Notes: a model not told the origin generated them from the letters alone. 64,000 nucleotides of DNA from Brevibacillus sp. DP1.3A (GCF_013284245.2 NZ_CP085876.1:2897001-2961000); one strand, 5' to 3'. Positions 1 to 10,488 are shown, counted from the first letter of the stretch. A program made the numbers and translations.

Positions 1-195
1 CATAACAACCGAATCTGCCGTATCAATATGTTTTTTCTCTTGCGAAATCAAGCGATTTGCGTGCGCCGATAATGTCTTTCTTTGCGAGCATCTCACCAAA
101 CAACCACATCCTCTTGCCGGGAATACCCAGAGATGATCGGAACGGTCACTCGCCGTTTCGTACATATTTTGCCTCATAATGGTTATTATGCATTA

Positions 196-223
196 GCTTT
201 TGTATCACCCAAAATGATATAAT
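196..223 (+). promoter_or_regulatory. Possible promoter of miaB
   Basis: A perfect TATAAT -10 hexamer lies at 218-223, 45 bases before the miaB start. The matching -35 region is poor, so this is only a plausible sigma-A promoter. The bases before it (1-195) hold no gene I can support. Confidence 0.35.
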
Positions 224-267
224 TCTTTATTGGTTACTTATGTAGATGATTTTAGCTGAGGTGATAC

Positions 268-1782
268 ATGATGAAGGAAACGAAAGAGGCGACTGTGGAC
301 TTAAAATCCGATAAGTCTCCAAAGAAAACGGAAGACTATGCGAAATACTTCCAGGCCCCCTCTCTGAAAGATGCGAAAAAGCGTGGTAAGGAAGAGATTT
401 TAGTCCATTACGATTTTAATATCCCAGAAGACATGCAGAACATCGGAAAAGGAAAGCGTTATCATGTTCGTACGTATGGCTGCCAAATGAACGAGCATGA
501 TTCGGAGACGATTTCTGGTATCTTGCAGGCAATGGGCTATACCTCCTCTGACTCTGTCGAAGATGCGGATGTCATCCTATTTAACACCTGTGCGATCCGC
601 GAAAATGCAGAGGATAAAGTATTTGGAGAGCTTGGCCACATGAAGCGGCTCAAGAATAACAATCCGAATCTGATCCTCGGTGTTTGCGGCTGTATGTCCC
701 AAGAAGAGAAAGTCGTCAAGAAAATCCTGAAAAGCTACCAGCAGGTTGACTTGATTTTTGGAACGCACAATATTCACCGATTGCCAGAACTGTTGCGCGA
801 TGCGATGTTCAGCAAAGAAATGGTGATTGAGGTTTGGTCCAAAGAAGGCGATATCGTCGAAAATATGCCGAAGCTCCGCGAAGGAAACACCAAGGGCTGG
901 GTTAACATCATGTACGGCTGTGACAAATTCTGTACGTACTGTATCGTGCCGTATACCCGCGGAAAAGAGCGCAGTCGACGCCCGGAAGATGTTATCGCAG
1001 AAGTGCGTGATCTCGCTCGCCAAGGCTTTAAGGAAATCATGCTTCTTGGACAAAACGTCAATGCGTATGGGAAAGATTTTGAGGATATCGAGTATGGTTT
1101 TGGAGACCTGATGGACGAGGTCCGCAAGATTGATATCCCGCGCGTGCGCTTCACGACAAGTCATCCGCGTGATTTTGACGACCACTTGATCGAGGTGCTG
1201 GCAAAGGGCGGCAACCTGGTGGAGCAAATCCATTTGCCTGTTCAATCCGGATCGACAGAAGTACTCAAGCGGATGGCGCGCAAATATTCGCGTGAGCATT
1301 ATCTGGAGCTCGTTCGCAAAATCAAGGACGCGATCCCGAATGTCTCACTTTCTACCGATATTATTGTTGGCTTCCCAGGCGAAACCGATGAGCAGTTTGA
1401 AGATACCATTTCGATGGTGGAAGAGGTTAAGTATGAATTTGCGTATACCTTCATTTATTCCCCACGTGAAGGTACACCGGCCGCTGTCATGGAAGACAAC
1501 GTTCCAATGGAAGTGAAAAAAGCGCGCTTATATCGACTCAATGAAGTGCTGGCTCGCATCGCACTGGAGCAGAACAAAAAACTGCAGGATCAGGTTGTCG
1601 AGGTACTGGTGGAAGGAGAATCGAGGACGAATGCGGAAGTGCTTGCGGGACGTACGCGTACGAACAAGCTGGTCCATTTCACCGGCGACAAATCCTTGAT
1701 CGGACAGTATGTGCACATAAAAATTACAGATGCGAAAACGTGGACACTCCACGGAGAACTCGTATCCAAAGTTGAGGTGTAG
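268..1782 (+). CDS. miaB: tRNA-2-methylthio-N6-dimethylallyladenosine synthase MiaB
   Basis: Radical-SAM methylthiotransferase that converts i6A37 to ms2i6A37 in tRNAs reading UNN codons; it acts downstream of MiaA, also encoded in this window. The N-terminal UPF0004 domain shows the three cluster cysteines ([11 protein letters not shown] near residue 70, FNTCAIREN near 108, GVCGCMSQ near 145). The radical-SAM triad is CDKFCTYC near residue 217, and a TRAM-type tail closes the protein. At 504 aa it matches Bacillales MiaB with its N-terminal extension. GAGGTG sits 5 bases before the ATG. ymcA follows 6 bases downstream, the same order as B. subtilis. Confidence 0.97.
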   Translation: MMKETKEATVDLKSDKSPKKTEDYAKYFQAPSLKDAKKRGKEEILVHYDFNIPEDMQNIGKGKRYHVRTYGCQMNEHDSETISGILQAMGYTSSDSVEDADVILFNTCAIRENAEDKVFGELGHMKRLKNNNPNLILGVCGCMSQEEKVVKKILKSYQQVDLIFGTHNIHRLPELLRDAMFSKEMVIEVWSKEGDIVENMPKLREGNTKGWVNIMYGCDKFCTYCIVPYTRGKERSRRPEDVIAEVRDLARQGFKEIMLLGQNVNAYGKDFEDIEYGFGDLMDEVRKIDIPRVRFTTSHPRDFDDHLIEVLAKGGNLVEQIHLPVQSGSTEVLKRMARKYSREHYLELVRKIKDAIPNVSLSTDIIVGFPGETDEQFEDTISMVEEVKYEFAYTFIYSPREGTPAAVMEDNVPMEVKKARLYRLNEVLARIALEQNKKLQDQVVEVLVEGESRTNAEVLAGRTRTNKLVHFTGDKSLIGQYVHIKITDAKTWTLHGELVSKVEV

Positions 1783-1788
1783 GTCATA

Positions 1789-2232
1789 ATGGAACAAACA
1801 AACGTGTATACCCAGAATGAAATTCTTGAGAAAGCTCGCGAACTTGCAGCTATGATCGCGCGTACGAATGAAGTCGATTTCTTCAAACGTGCCGAACTGC
1901 AAATCAAGCACAATGAACGTGTGCAAGATTTAATTGATACATTAAAGCAGAAGCAAAAGCAAATGGTGATGTTTGAATCCATCAACAAGCCGGAACTGGT
2001 GAAAAAAGTGGAAGGCGAGTACAACCAATTGCATGAGGAGCTGGATTCCATTCCAATCGTTACGGAATTCAAGCAATCGCAGGTCGATGTGAACGATCTT
2101 TTGCAAATGGTCACGAACGTGATCACGAACACCGTTTCGGAGCGTATTATTTTGGATACAGGCGGAAACCCATTGACCGGAGAGACAGGTGGCGGGCCTG
2201 AAAAGAAAAAATCTGGCGGTTGCTGCTCCTAA
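1789..2232 (+). CDS. ymcA: YlbF/YmcA-family regulator RicA
   Basis: Small helical protein of the YlbF/YmcA (Com_YlbF) family. In B. subtilis YmcA (RicA) forms the Y-complex with YlbF and YaaT, which carries Fe-S clusters and affects RNase Y processing, competence, sporulation and biofilm formation. The protein is 147 aa, almost entirely charged helix, and ends in a Lys-rich, Cys-terminated tail (GGCCS) that may bind the cluster. The start lies 6 bases after the miaB stop, so the two are probably co-transcribed. Family and neighbourhood agree, so the assignment is fairly secure. Confidence 0.9.
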   Translation: MEQTNVYTQNEILEKARELAAMIARTNEVDFFKRAELQIKHNERVQDLIDTLKQKQKQMVMFESINKPELVKKVEGEYNQLHEELDSIPIVTEFKQSQVDVNDLLQMVTNVITNTVSERIILDTGGNPLTGETGGGPEKKKSGGCCS

Positions 2233-2368
2233 TTCTTGATAAAAAGCCTTCCCGGCGCTGTTTTGATGAATACCCAACAACTTTCCCAAATATAAGGTGG
2301 TTGTTTGCACGCTAGTCGAATGCCCTGCATACAAATGTACAGAAACGTTGTATGGAGGAGGTAACGAA

Positions 2369-2929
2369 ATGTCGGGTATAGACAAAGATCTACAGTGCCG
2401 GGAACTTATCGCGAAAGCAGTCTGCGGCAAAGGCCATAAATTTTCTATTACCACCCACACCATCATACCGTCGCAAACTCCTTCGACGATCCTCGGATGC
2501 TGGATTATAAACACGAACTTCCAAGCAGAGAAAGTCGGAGATGCCGTTGAAGTATCTGGTACGTATGACGTCAACCTGTGGTTTTCGTTTGCTAATAACA
2601 CGCAAACCGAAGTCAAGCGGGAAACTGTTCAGTTCTCCGTACTCGTACCGCTTACGTTCTTCGACAAGAACTGCAGAGGCGATCTGGAAATCGTTGCACG
2701 CGCCGTGGAGCAACCGAAGTGCATAAAAGCGGAGTTAAGTGGTGGTGGCACAATCACAGTCAGAGTTGAAAGTGAATATGCAGTAGAGGTCATTGGGGAA
2801 ACAAAGGTGTGCGTTGTTGTCTGCAATAGTTGTGATGAAAAAGAGTTTCATCTGAGTGACGACTTTGAAGATAACAGTGACGAGTTTGATGACTTTGATT
2901 CCGCTACGCTACTCGACGAGCTCGACTAA
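2369..2929 (+). CDS. cotE: Outer spore coat morphogenetic protein CotE
   Basis: CotE recruits outer-coat proteins around the forespore. The 186-aa product carries the family signatures HTITPSQTPSTILGCWIIN-like near residue 30, the DVNLWFSFANNTQTEV stretch near 70, and a very acidic C-terminus ending in ELD. Position between ymcA and mutS is conserved in B. subtilis. The ATG at 2369 is chosen because TGGAGGAGGT lies 8 bases upstream; the upstream in-frame start at 2297 has no ribosome binding site. Expected expression is mother-cell specific, but I did not define the promoter. Confidence 0.95.
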   Translation: MSGIDKDLQCRELIAKAVCGKGHKFSITTHTIIPSQTPSTILGCWIINTNFQAEKVGDAVEVSGTYDVNLWFSFANNTQTEVKRETVQFSVLVPLTFFDKNCRGDLEIVARAVEQPKCIKAELSGGGTITVRVESEYAVEVIGETKVCVVVCNSCDEKEFHLSDDFEDNSDEFDDFDSATLLDELD

Positions 2930-2963
2930 AGAGGAGAAATTATCTCCTCTTTTTTCTTTTTTT
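2928..2963 (+). terminator. Rho-independent terminator of cotE
   Basis: Perfect 10-bp stem AAAGAGGAGA / TCTCCTCTTT followed by a T-rich run. Its left arm overlaps the cotE stop codon. Confidence 0.9.
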
Positions 2964-3039
2964 CGGATATGTACCATTCACACTTTTTTCTGGGCGCAGT
3001 CATAAGATAACGAGAGAATAGCGGGGGAGTGTGGAAGGC

Positions 3040-4329
3040 ATGATTCTACGCACAAAGGCGAGTCAGCGAGCTAACAAGCAGGAAGCGCCAGCAACACAAC
3101 CGATGACGGCCAACGCTAAAGAAGTCGTAGCTTATTTGCATCGTCCAGAAATCGGGCGCTGGTTGGTCCGGCAAGGGAGAATACCTGTAACGACAGGAAA
3201 AGCAGCGCGACCGGGCTGGCGGACATATAGGATCTGCCTTTACCAAGACTATGTACTGGATATCGCCAGGAGCGAGGAGCAATCACAATGGCTGCTGCAC
3301 CGGATGGAGGAGCCCGAATGGTATTCCGTCTCCTTGCCTTCCACCGAAACGGAGGTTCAGGTGGTGCAAGGGATAGCTGCTCGAAGTTTGTATGCCGCCG
3401 GAGCCGATGCGGGTCAAGTGACGATCATGGCTGCTTCTCCCCATCGTCTTAAGGTCGTCGAGGTGGAACCAAATTGGCCAGCCAAGCATGCTGACGAATA
3501 TATGCAGCGGACTCGAGACTGGTGGGAAGGTCGGATACGCAAACAGCCGCAAAAGCTGCAAAGCATGGGGGCTGATCCCGAGTTTGCTTTACGCAAGCCT
3601 ACAGGAGAGATGGCACTTGCTTCTGACTTCCTGAGTATTAATGGCACGGTTGGGTGTGATACGACACGCTATCGGGAAGAATTAGGTCTTCATCAGCACC
3701 CAGTTGCGGAGTTGAGACCTGCGCCATCGGAGGACCCTGATCAATTATTTATGCATATCTACGATAATCTGGCACTCGCATCCCAAAAAATAGGGAATTC
3801 GTCTATCGAATGGCTCGCTGGCGGAATGCCGTTTCAAGGTTACCCAATCGGTGGTCATATTCATTTTGGCGGGCTTACCCCTACTTTTTCTCTTCGGCGA
3901 AAGTTGGATGCGTACTTGGCTCTTCCCCTTGTTCTGATTGAGGATGCAGGTTGTATGAGCCGGAGAGAGCGATATGGATTTTTGGGGGATGTAAGGGAGA
4001 AGGAATATGGATTCGAATATCGTACACTCCCCAGCTGGCTGGTTGATCCCCTTGTCACTCGAGGTATTCTTCATTTGGCCCATTTGGTTGCAACCAATCA
4101 CGAGAAGCTACAAGCGACGCCTCATCTAAAGCTCCCACTCATCAAAGCGTACTACCAGGGCGAAAAAGAAAAGCTCCTGCCGTACGTTGTCCAAGTCTGG
4201 CAAGAATTAAAGGAGCTACCAGGCTATACGCTGTCACGAATTCATTTGGATCAATACTTTTCTTTTTTAATCGAAAGCCAATCGTGGAAAACGGATGAAG
4301 ACCTTCGCAAGACATGGAAGCTACTATAA
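3040..4329 (+). CDS. Putative amidoligase (phiEco32-type COOH-NH2 ligase family)
   Basis: A 429-aa protein resembling the ATP-grasp-like amidoligase family first described from phage phiEco32. The characteristic GADPEFALR motif lies near residue 183, with histidines and GGHIHFGG near 278. Members are predicted to form amide bonds on peptides or cell-wall material; the substrate here is unknown. Many Paenibacillaceae carry a similar gene between cotE and mutS (recollection, not checked). The ATG at 3040 is preferred over the GTG at 3031 because the GGGGGAG site is 11 bases from the former and only 2 from the latter. Confidence 0.75.
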   Translation: MILRTKASQRANKQEAPATQPMTANAKEVVAYLHRPEIGRWLVRQGRIPVTTGKAARPGWRTYRICLYQDYVLDIARSEEQSQWLLHRMEEPEWYSVSLPSTETEVQVVQGIAARSLYAAGADAGQVTIMAASPHRLKVVEVEPNWPAKHADEYMQRTRDWWEGRIRKQPQKLQSMGADPEFALRKPTGEMALASDFLSINGTVGCDTTRYREELGLHQHPVAELRPAPSEDPDQLFMHIYDNLALASQKIGNSSIEWLAGGMPFQGYPIGGHIHFGGLTPTFSLRRKLDAYLALPLVLIEDAGCMSRRERYGFLGDVREKEYGFEYRTLPSWLVDPLVTRGILHLAHLVATNHEKLQATPHLKLPLIKAYYQGEKEKLLPYVVQVWQELKELPGYTLSRIHLDQYFSFLIESQSWKTDEDLRKTWKLL

Positions 4330-4353
4330 ACAGATCTACCATCGGATGCAGGG

Positions 4354-4382
4354 TCAACATTACCGTACAATCATGATATAAT
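4354..4382 (+). promoter_or_regulatory. Likely sigma-A promoter of mutS
   Basis: TCAACA, a 17-base spacer and a perfect TATAAT end 36 bases before the mutS start. Confidence 0.5.
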
Positions 4383-4417
4383 AGCGACGAGAATTAGTAG
4401 GCTAGGAGAAGAAAACC

Positions 4418-7006
4418 ATGGCTCAATATACCCCGATGATTCAACAGTATCTGGCTATCAAAAAAGATTATCCGGATACTTTCTTATTTTTTCGCTTAGG
4501 CGATTTTTATGAACTGTTTTTTGATGACGCCATTCTTGCGTCCCGTGAGCTGGAAATTACACTGACGGGACGTGAGGGTGGTGGTTCTGAGCGCATACCA
4601 ATGTGTGGTGTTCCACATCATGCGGCAGATGGCTATATTGCAGAGCTACTGAGAAAAGGACATAAAGTAGCCGTTTGCGAGCAAGTCGAAGATCCAAAAG
4701 AAGCCAAAGGGGTCGTTCGCAGGGAAGTTACACGCGTCATTACCCCGGGAACGATGATGGAAGGCAAATGGCTGACGGATAAGGAAAACAATTACATGGC
4801 AGCGTTGGCCCAAGTAGAGGGGCGAACGGGTGTTGCTGCGTGTGATATGAGTACAGGCGAGATGTACGTGACGTCCTTGGTGGGACAGGCAGAGGCATTT
4901 CTGGATGAAGCCTTGCAATACCGCCCCAAGGAGCTCGTCTTTTTTGGCCTCGCTGTTTTGCCGAAGACAGCACTGCCATCTACTGTCGTGGATGCGCACC
5001 AACTGGACGCATTTGCGGTGGATAGTCAATATGCGGAGCAGGCAAAAGGGCTGGATATGTCCATGCGAGCGGCGGTCAATGCTCTCTTGTTCTACATAGG
5101 GACGACGCAAAAACGCAGTCTTGCCCATATGCGACTGTTAAAGCAGTACGATGCAAAGCAGTATCTACAAATGGACGGCTTTTCCAGACGTAATTTGGAA
5201 TTGACAGAGACCATTCGCGATAAGACGAAAAAAGGCTCTCTGTTGTGGCTGTTGGATCGGACTCAAACCGCAATGGGTGGTCGTCTCTTGCGCAGATGGA
5301 TTGAGCGTCCGTTGCTCAGTCGCGATCAGTTGGAGGCACGTCTGAGCGCTGTGGAAGCCTTGAAGGGTGACATGCTGCTTCGCTCCGATTTGCGGACTTG
5401 CTTGGATCGTGTCTATGATTTGGAGCGTCTGGCGGGCCGAATTTCCTACGGGAATGCGAACGCACGAGATCTCATTCAGCTGCGAATGTCTTTGGAAGCC
5501 GTACCAGAGCTGAAGCAGTATATGATCCAAACGAATACGCCGGTATTGATGGAACTGGCGCAAGGGATGGATGAGTGCACGGATATCGTCAACTATTTGG
5601 CTCATGCGCTCGTGGATGATCCCCCGATATCGGTTCGTGAAGGCGGAATGATTCGGACGGGATATGATGAGTACCTGGACAAGCTCCATACGGCAAGTCG
5701 TGAAGGGAAGACATGGATTGCACAATTGGAGCAGGGTGAACGAGAAGCGACAGGGATTCGTTCACTCAAAGTTGGCTTCAATAAGGTGTTTGGCTATTAC
5801 ATCGAAATATCGAAGTCCAATATCGCAAACGTTCCATCTGGGCGGTATGAGCGCAAGCAAACATTGGCCAATGCAGAGCGGTACATCACACCAGAGCTGA
5901 AGGAACGCGAAGCGCTCATTCTTGAAGCGGAAGAAAAGATGATTGAGCTGGAATACCAACTGTTCGTGGCTGTAAGAAGTGAAGTTGCGAAGCATATACC
6001 AAGATTGCAGAACCTCGCAGAGCGCATTGCATCTGTGGATGTTCTCCAGGCGTTTGCTACGGTAAGTGACGAGCGGGGCTTTATACGCCCTGAGCTTGTG
6101 GAAAACGGCGAATACGTCATTACAGAAGGGCGTCACCCAGTAGTAGAAGCCGTTCTGGAACGCGAAAAATACGTGGCAAATGACGTGGAGATGGATCAGA
6201 CGAACCGTCAAGTTTTGCTCATTACGGGTCCAAATATGGCAGGTAAGAGTACGTACATGAGACAGATCGCCTTGATTACGGTGATGGCACAGATCGGTTG
6301 CTTCGTTCCGGCTAAACAGGCCAAGCTGGCGATTGTCGATCAGATCTTTACTCGGATTGGGGCAGCTGACGACCTGGTAGGTGGACACAGTACGTTTATG
6401 GTGGAAATGCTGGAGACCAGACACGCCTTGCAAAAAGCGACAGCGAAGAGCTTGATCCTGCTCGATGAAATTGGCCGCGGGACTTCGACGTACGATGGAA
6501 TGGCGCTCGCACAAGCGGTCATTGAGTACATTTGCCAAAAAATCGGTGCCAAAACACTCTTCTCGACGCACTACCATGAGTTGACCGGGCTAGCAGAGAC
6601 GTTGAGTGGTGTCGTGAATGTCAACGCTCGATGCGAAGAACGGGAAGGAAAGCTCCTGTTCCTTCACAAGATTGAAGAAGGACGAGCAGATAAAAGTTAT
6701 GGAATCCATGTGGCTGAACTGGCTGAAATGCCGACCTGGGTCATTGAACGGGCGCGCAGTATCTTAACTGGGCTTGAAGCGAATGGAAATGCAGGGAATG
6801 GAAATGCAGCGAGTGACATGCAAATGTCGCTCGAAACGCTATGGACGGCACCAGTTGCTGCGGTGCGTGAAGAACCGATGCAGTTTACGTCGGCGGAGGA
6901 AGACTCGATTATGGCTGAACTGCGCGAGCTGGATTTGAATTCAACGACGCCAATGGACGCCATGATGAAGCTATATGCATGGAAACAGCAATTGAAAAAG
7001 CGATAG
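4418..7006 (+). CDS. mutS: DNA mismatch repair protein MutS
   Basis: Mismatch-recognition ATPase, 862 aa, typical MutS1 length. The N-terminal mismatch-binding domain shows the FFRLGDFYELF segment near residue 24, with the Phe-X-Glu equivalent wedge F-Y-E. The C-terminal ABC ATPase has Walker A GPNMAGKST near residue 603, signature STFMVEM near 657 and Walker B LILLDEIGRGT near 680. AGGAGA precedes the ATG. mutL follows after 24 bases, so the pair forms a repair operon. Confidence 0.98.
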   Translation: MAQYTPMIQQYLAIKKDYPDTFLFFRLGDFYELFFDDAILASRELEITLTGREGGGSERIPMCGVPHHAADGYIAELLRKGHKVAVCEQVEDPKEAKGVVRREVTRVITPGTMMEGKWLTDKENNYMAALAQVEGRTGVAACDMSTGEMYVTSLVGQAEAFLDEALQYRPKELVFFGLAVLPKTALPSTVVDAHQLDAFAVDSQYAEQAKGLDMSMRAAVNALLFYIGTTQKRSLAHMRLLKQYDAKQYLQMDGFSRRNLELTETIRDKTKKGSLLWLLDRTQTAMGGRLLRRWIERPLLSRDQLEARLSAVEALKGDMLLRSDLRTCLDRVYDLERLAGRISYGNANARDLIQLRMSLEAVPELKQYMIQTNTPVLMELAQGMDECTDIVNYLAHALVDDPPISVREGGMIRTGYDEYLDKLHTASREGKTWIAQLEQGEREATGIRSLKVGFNKVFGYYIEISKSNIANVPSGRYERKQTLANAERYITPELKEREALILEAEEKMIELEYQLFVAVRSEVAKHIPRLQNLAERIASVDVLQAFATVSDERGFIRPELVENGEYVITEGRHPVVEAVLEREKYVANDVEMDQTNRQVLLITGPNMAGKSTYMRQIALITVMAQIGCFVPAKQAKLAIVDQIFTRIGAADDLVGGHSTFMVEMLETRHALQKATAKSLILLDEIGRGTSTYDGMALAQAVIEYICQKIGAKTLFSTHYHELTGLAETLSGVVNVNARCEEREGKLLFLHKIEEGRADKSYGIHVAELAEMPTWVIERARSILTGLEANGNAGNGNAASDMQMSLETLWTAPVAAVREEPMQFTSAEEDSIMAELRELDLNSTTPMDAMMKLYAWKQQLKKR

Positions 7007-7030
7007 GGTTCGTCCGGAGGGGAGGCACTC

Positions 7031-9061
7031 ATGGGAACCATTCAAGTTTTAGATGAGCATCTCGCCAATATGATTGCTGCAGGGGAAGTAGTGGAAAGAC
7101 CAGCTTCGGTTGTCAAAGAGCTGGTCGAAAATGCAATTGATGCCAGTGCAACGACCATCGAGATCCACGTAGAGGAAGGCGGTCTGGAGATGATTCGGAT
7201 CGTTGACAATGGGAAAGGGATGGATCGGGAAGATTGCCAGCTGGCTTTTGAGCGCCATGCCACCAGTAAAATCAGCAATGCGCGTGATTTGTTCCGCATT
7301 CGTACACTGGGATTTCGTGGCGAGGCACTGCCGAGTATTGCGGCAGTCTCGCGCATGGAGCTGACGAGCAGTACGTCCAGTAGTGAGGTAGGTACGCATC
7401 TCTTGATGGAAGGTGGGCAGCTCGGAACGATTTCCGATAAAGCCGCTGTAAAAGGGACGGAAGTATGTGTACGCAGTTTGTTTTTCAACACACCTGCTCG
7501 CTTGAAATACATGAAGTCGATCGCTACGGAAGTCGGACACATTTCCGATTATGTGAATCGGCTTGCACTTACGCATCCATCAATCTCCTTTCTGCTGACT
7601 CATAACGGCAAGACACTTTTGCAAACGTCTGGCGACGGAAAGCTGCTGCACGTCATGGCGGCTATCTACGGTGTGCAAGTAGCGAAGCTGTTGCTACCAA
7701 TTGCAGGGGAGACCCTCGACTATAAGTGGTCTGGTTTTCTTTCGAAGACGGAAGTGACAAGGGCGAATCGCTCTTACCTTTCGACACTGGTAAACGGTCG
7801 GTACGTGCGAAGCTATTCAATCAACAATGCGATTATGCGCGGTTATCATACATTGTTACCCATCGGCCGCTATCCGATTGTGGCTTTGCAGATCGAGATG
7901 GATCCGTCACTGGTCGATGTGAACGTACATCCTGCCAAACTAGAGGCGAGATTCAGTAAAGAAGATGAATTGTGCAGTGCAATTGAACAGTCGGTAAAAG
8001 AGACATTGCGACAAGGCTTAGGAATTGTCAGACCCATGGTTACGCAACCAAAAGCTAAGGTCGTCACCCAGGTCGTACAACCGCAGTTTGACCTGCAAAT
8101 CAGCAAGCCTGAAACACCGCAATCGTCACTATTAGCAGCGAGTCCCCGACTCCAGGAATGGATGGCTAAGCAGGAAACGACAAGTAAGCAAGTGGATGTT
8201 GTGACGCATACCGCGCCATCCTTTGAGAACGGCACGGTGAAGGAGACTGCAGCCAACTACGAAAAGCTGGAGTCTGCGAAAGTAGAGGCTATCCCGCATG
8301 AAATCGTGCAAGCGACTCTGTTGGATCAAACGGACACGAGGGAAGCTTTCCAACCTTACGAGACTAAGCTTCCGTCACAGTTGGACATGGCTCCGGACAA
8401 TTCAGCCGCAGCAGGTACTGATCAATCACCGCCACTCCCGGATGCTACCAATGAAAATGAGACGGATTCACCTGTTCCTGTTATGTACCCTGTTGGTCAA
8501 GTACATGGCACCTACATCGTCGCGCAAAATGACGAAGGCATGTATTTAATCGATCAACATGCCGCGCAGGAGCGGATTTTTTACGAGTATTTCATGGACA
8601 AGCTTGCAGAAGAGGGCGTTTCCAGCCAGATCATGCTGTTTCCTCATACGGTGGAGTATACGGCTGCAGAGGCAAGCAAACTGGAAAAGCGACTGTCGCT
8701 TTTGCAATCGTTTGGTTTGGAGATTGATGCGTTCGGTGGGCGGACCTTTATCGTTCGCGCTCATCCGCATTGGTTCCCAGAAGGGGCAGAGCTGGAGGTC
8801 ATTGAGGAGCTCATTCAGTTTGTACTGGAAACGGGCGAAAATACCCAAGCCAATGTCGTGCTGATGCGTGAGAAAGCTGCCATCATGATGTCCTGCAAAG
8901 CATCGATTAAAGCGAATCGCTTCCTGACACATGCAGAAATGGAAAGCTTGCTGAATCAGTTGCGCAAGACGAGCAGTCCGTATACGTGCCCACACGGCAG
9001 GCCGATTGTGATTCATTTTACTGGTTATGACTTAGAAAAAATGTTTAAGCGTGTGATGTAA
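7031..9061 (+). CDS. mutL: DNA mismatch repair protein MutL (endonuclease type)
   Basis: GHKL ATPase that couples MutS to strand processing. N-terminal motifs are ELVENAIDA, DNGKGMD and GFRGEAL. The C-terminal domain carries the metal-dependent nicking motif DQHAAQE(X4)E near residue 506 and CPHGRP near residue 655, so this is a latent-endonuclease MutL as in MutH-less bacteria. A long, Gln/Thr-rich linker (about residues 340-480) joins the domains. CGGAGGGGAGG lies just upstream of the ATG. Confidence 0.98.
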   Translation: MGTIQVLDEHLANMIAAGEVVERPASVVKELVENAIDASATTIEIHVEEGGLEMIRIVDNGKGMDREDCQLAFERHATSKISNARDLFRIRTLGFRGEALPSIAAVSRMELTSSTSSSEVGTHLLMEGGQLGTISDKAAVKGTEVCVRSLFFNTPARLKYMKSIATEVGHISDYVNRLALTHPSISFLLTHNGKTLLQTSGDGKLLHVMAAIYGVQVAKLLLPIAGETLDYKWSGFLSKTEVTRANRSYLSTLVNGRYVRSYSINNAIMRGYHTLLPIGRYPIVALQIEMDPSLVDVNVHPAKLEARFSKEDELCSAIEQSVKETLRQGLGIVRPMVTQPKAKVVTQVVQPQFDLQISKPETPQSSLLAASPRLQEWMAKQETTSKQVDVVTHTAPSFENGTVKETAANYEKLESAKVEAIPHEIVQATLLDQTDTREAFQPYETKLPSQLDMAPDNSAAAGTDQSPPLPDATNENETDSPVPVMYPVGQVHGTYIVAQNDEGMYLIDQHAAQERIFYEYFMDKLAEEGVSSQIMLFPHTVEYTAAEASKLEKRLSLLQSFGLEIDAFGGRTFIVRAHPHWFPEGAELEVIEELIQFVLETGENTQANVVLMREKAAIMMSCKASIKANRFLTHAEMESLLNQLRKTSSPYTCPHGRPIVIHFTGYDLEKMFKRVM

Positions 9062-9065
9062 ACTG

Positions 9066-9102
9066 TGCCCTCCTGCGGAGAAATCTGGGGAGGGTATTTT
9101 TG
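9066..9102 (+). terminator. Terminator of mutS-mutL
   Basis: CCCTCC / GGAGGG stem with internal loop, followed by TATTTTTG. Confidence 0.7.
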
Positions 9103-9140
9103 TGTGACTAATAACAAAAAGAAAACAATTAAGAAAGCAA

Positions 9141-9165
9141 AAAGACGTCCGAATTAGGACGTCTT
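9141..9165. terminator. Bidirectional stem-loop
   Basis: Perfect 10-bp inverted repeat AAAGACGTCC / GGACGTCTTT with a 5-base loop. The T-run is better on the minus strand, so it probably ends a minus-strand transcript coming from around 9,200-9,310. Confidence 0.75.
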
Positions 9166-9198
9166 TCTGTATTTATCTGTATACCGCATATATGTTGA

Positions 9199-9312
9199 TC
9201 ACAAATCTTGACTCAGGGCATCAGGCGTAATGAGTAAATTGCCCTGGCTCATGTTAACGATGTTGGATTGAGCAACAGAAGAAGCGACATTGTAAAAGCA
9301 AGTGCCCTCCTT
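9199..9312 (-). other. Possible small spore-type reading frame without a clear start
   Basis: An excellent ribosome binding site (AAAGGAGGG, minus strand near 9312) precedes a short open frame ending TPDALSQDL, but no ATG, GTG or TTG lies in that frame at a usable distance. An out-of-frame ATG follows the site and gives only 13 codons. The stretch may be a small frameshifted gene of the GerP-like kind; I cannot name it. It lies between mutL and the divergent collagen-like gene. Confidence 0.25.
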
Positions 9313-9381
9313 TCGGGAATTTTCCTGATTTTTACACCTTGGATGTTGGCTTGCATAGTATAGTGTCGATGTGAAGTCATT

Positions 9382-10488
9382 ATGATGAGGAGTTTTGACA
9401 TTCCGATGTATAATAATTGCTGGAGACCTCCACCAAGCGGTTGTCAACCCATTTTCCCCCCAAGATGCACTTGTCCCCCTGGTCCTCCTGGTCCCATAGG
9501 CCCAACCGGTCCACAAGGTGCTACTGGCCCACCTGGTCCAGGGTGTATAGATCCGCCACCAGTAGCAACTCAGATTGTTTACGTGAATAAGGGCGGGAAT
9601 GATACAACGGGTGATGGTACGGAATGCAACCCCTTTTTAACTGTGACAAGGGCGATGGCGTTCATTGTAGATGCTTCACCGACAAAACGTTATGCAATTT
9701 CTATAGGACCAGGAACCTTCACAGAACCACTTATTCACCTGAAGGCAAATGTCCAATTAATTGGAGCAAGTACATTATTAACCAGACTCGCTATCCCATT
9801 TGATATAAATGACCCATCCTGGAATGGAAACCTAAATGTTGATAATCGTGCTGGCTTTGTGGATTTATCGTTATTGACAGCGCCCCTTGATTTTAACTTT
9901 ACAGCTAATGTAATCACCCCTTCTACGGGTCGATTATTCTTTGTGAGCATCAATTTTACTCCAACACCAGTATTTACAGGAAATAGCACTTTCCTTAGTC
10001 AGATTAATATCCGTGACTCCCAGTTATTTGGTGGCTATACGCAGAATGGTGCAAATGTCACAATGTTCGCTTCATATGTTGGAGGTGTTCCTTTACCGTT
10101 ACCCCAACCCGTCATCACAATAAATTCTATCGTTCCATACGATACTCAAGTACATCTAATTGGTGGAGGGACAGATGGCGATGTAATAGTGAATGTGGCA
10201 AATGGAACTGTTCCTATCGATCCATTCGACCTTTTAAGTTTCGCTATAAAAGGCAGTTTGATTGTGAACGGTGTAGCAGGTGTCGTAACTAGAATTAAGG
10301 CTACTGTCGACTCGATTCCTATTAGAAGCAGAGTAACATTAATAGGAAATTCAGCGATAGAAAAATTGAATGATGCTGCTGGTTTAGCTTATACCCCTGC
10401 CAATCCCGCTGATTGGTCATTGGGACCTGTTCCGACAACAGTTCAAGAAGCATTGGATAGGATTGCTGCCAAGATAGCCCCAGTGTAG
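9382..10488 (+). CDS. Collagen-like repeat protein with beta-helix-type domain, probable spore-surface protein
   Basis: 368 aa. A Cys/Pro-rich start (CWRPPPSGC) leads into a short Gly-X-Y collagen tract (PPGPPGPIGPTGPQG, about residues 34-52). The next segment starts IVYVNKGGNDTTGDGT and resembles the DUF1565/pectate-lyase-like family with parallel beta-helix potential. The architecture is common in exosporium or hair-like nap proteins of Bacillales, which is the basis for the suggested location. No signal peptide is seen, as expected for a mother-cell protein. The start is uncertain: ATG at 9382, 9385 or 9406; GAGGAG sits 13 bases before the last. Confidence 0.75.
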   Translation: MMRSFDIPMYNNCWRPPPSGCQPIFPPRCTCPPGPPGPIGPTGPQGATGPPGPGCIDPPPVATQIVYVNKGGNDTTGDGTECNPFLTVTRAMAFIVDASPTKRYAISIGPGTFTEPLIHLKANVQLIGASTLLTRLAIPFDINDPSWNGNLNVDNRAGFVDLSLLTAPLDFNFTANVITPSTGRLFFVSINFTPTPVFTGNSTFLSQINIRDSQLFGGYTQNGANVTMFASYVGGVPLPLPQPVITINSIVPYDTQVHLIGGGTDGDVIVNVANGTVPIDPFDLLSFAIKGSLIVNGVAGVVTRIKATVDSIPIRSRVTLIGNSAIEKLNDAAGLAYTPANPADWSLGPVPTTVQEALDRIAAKIAPV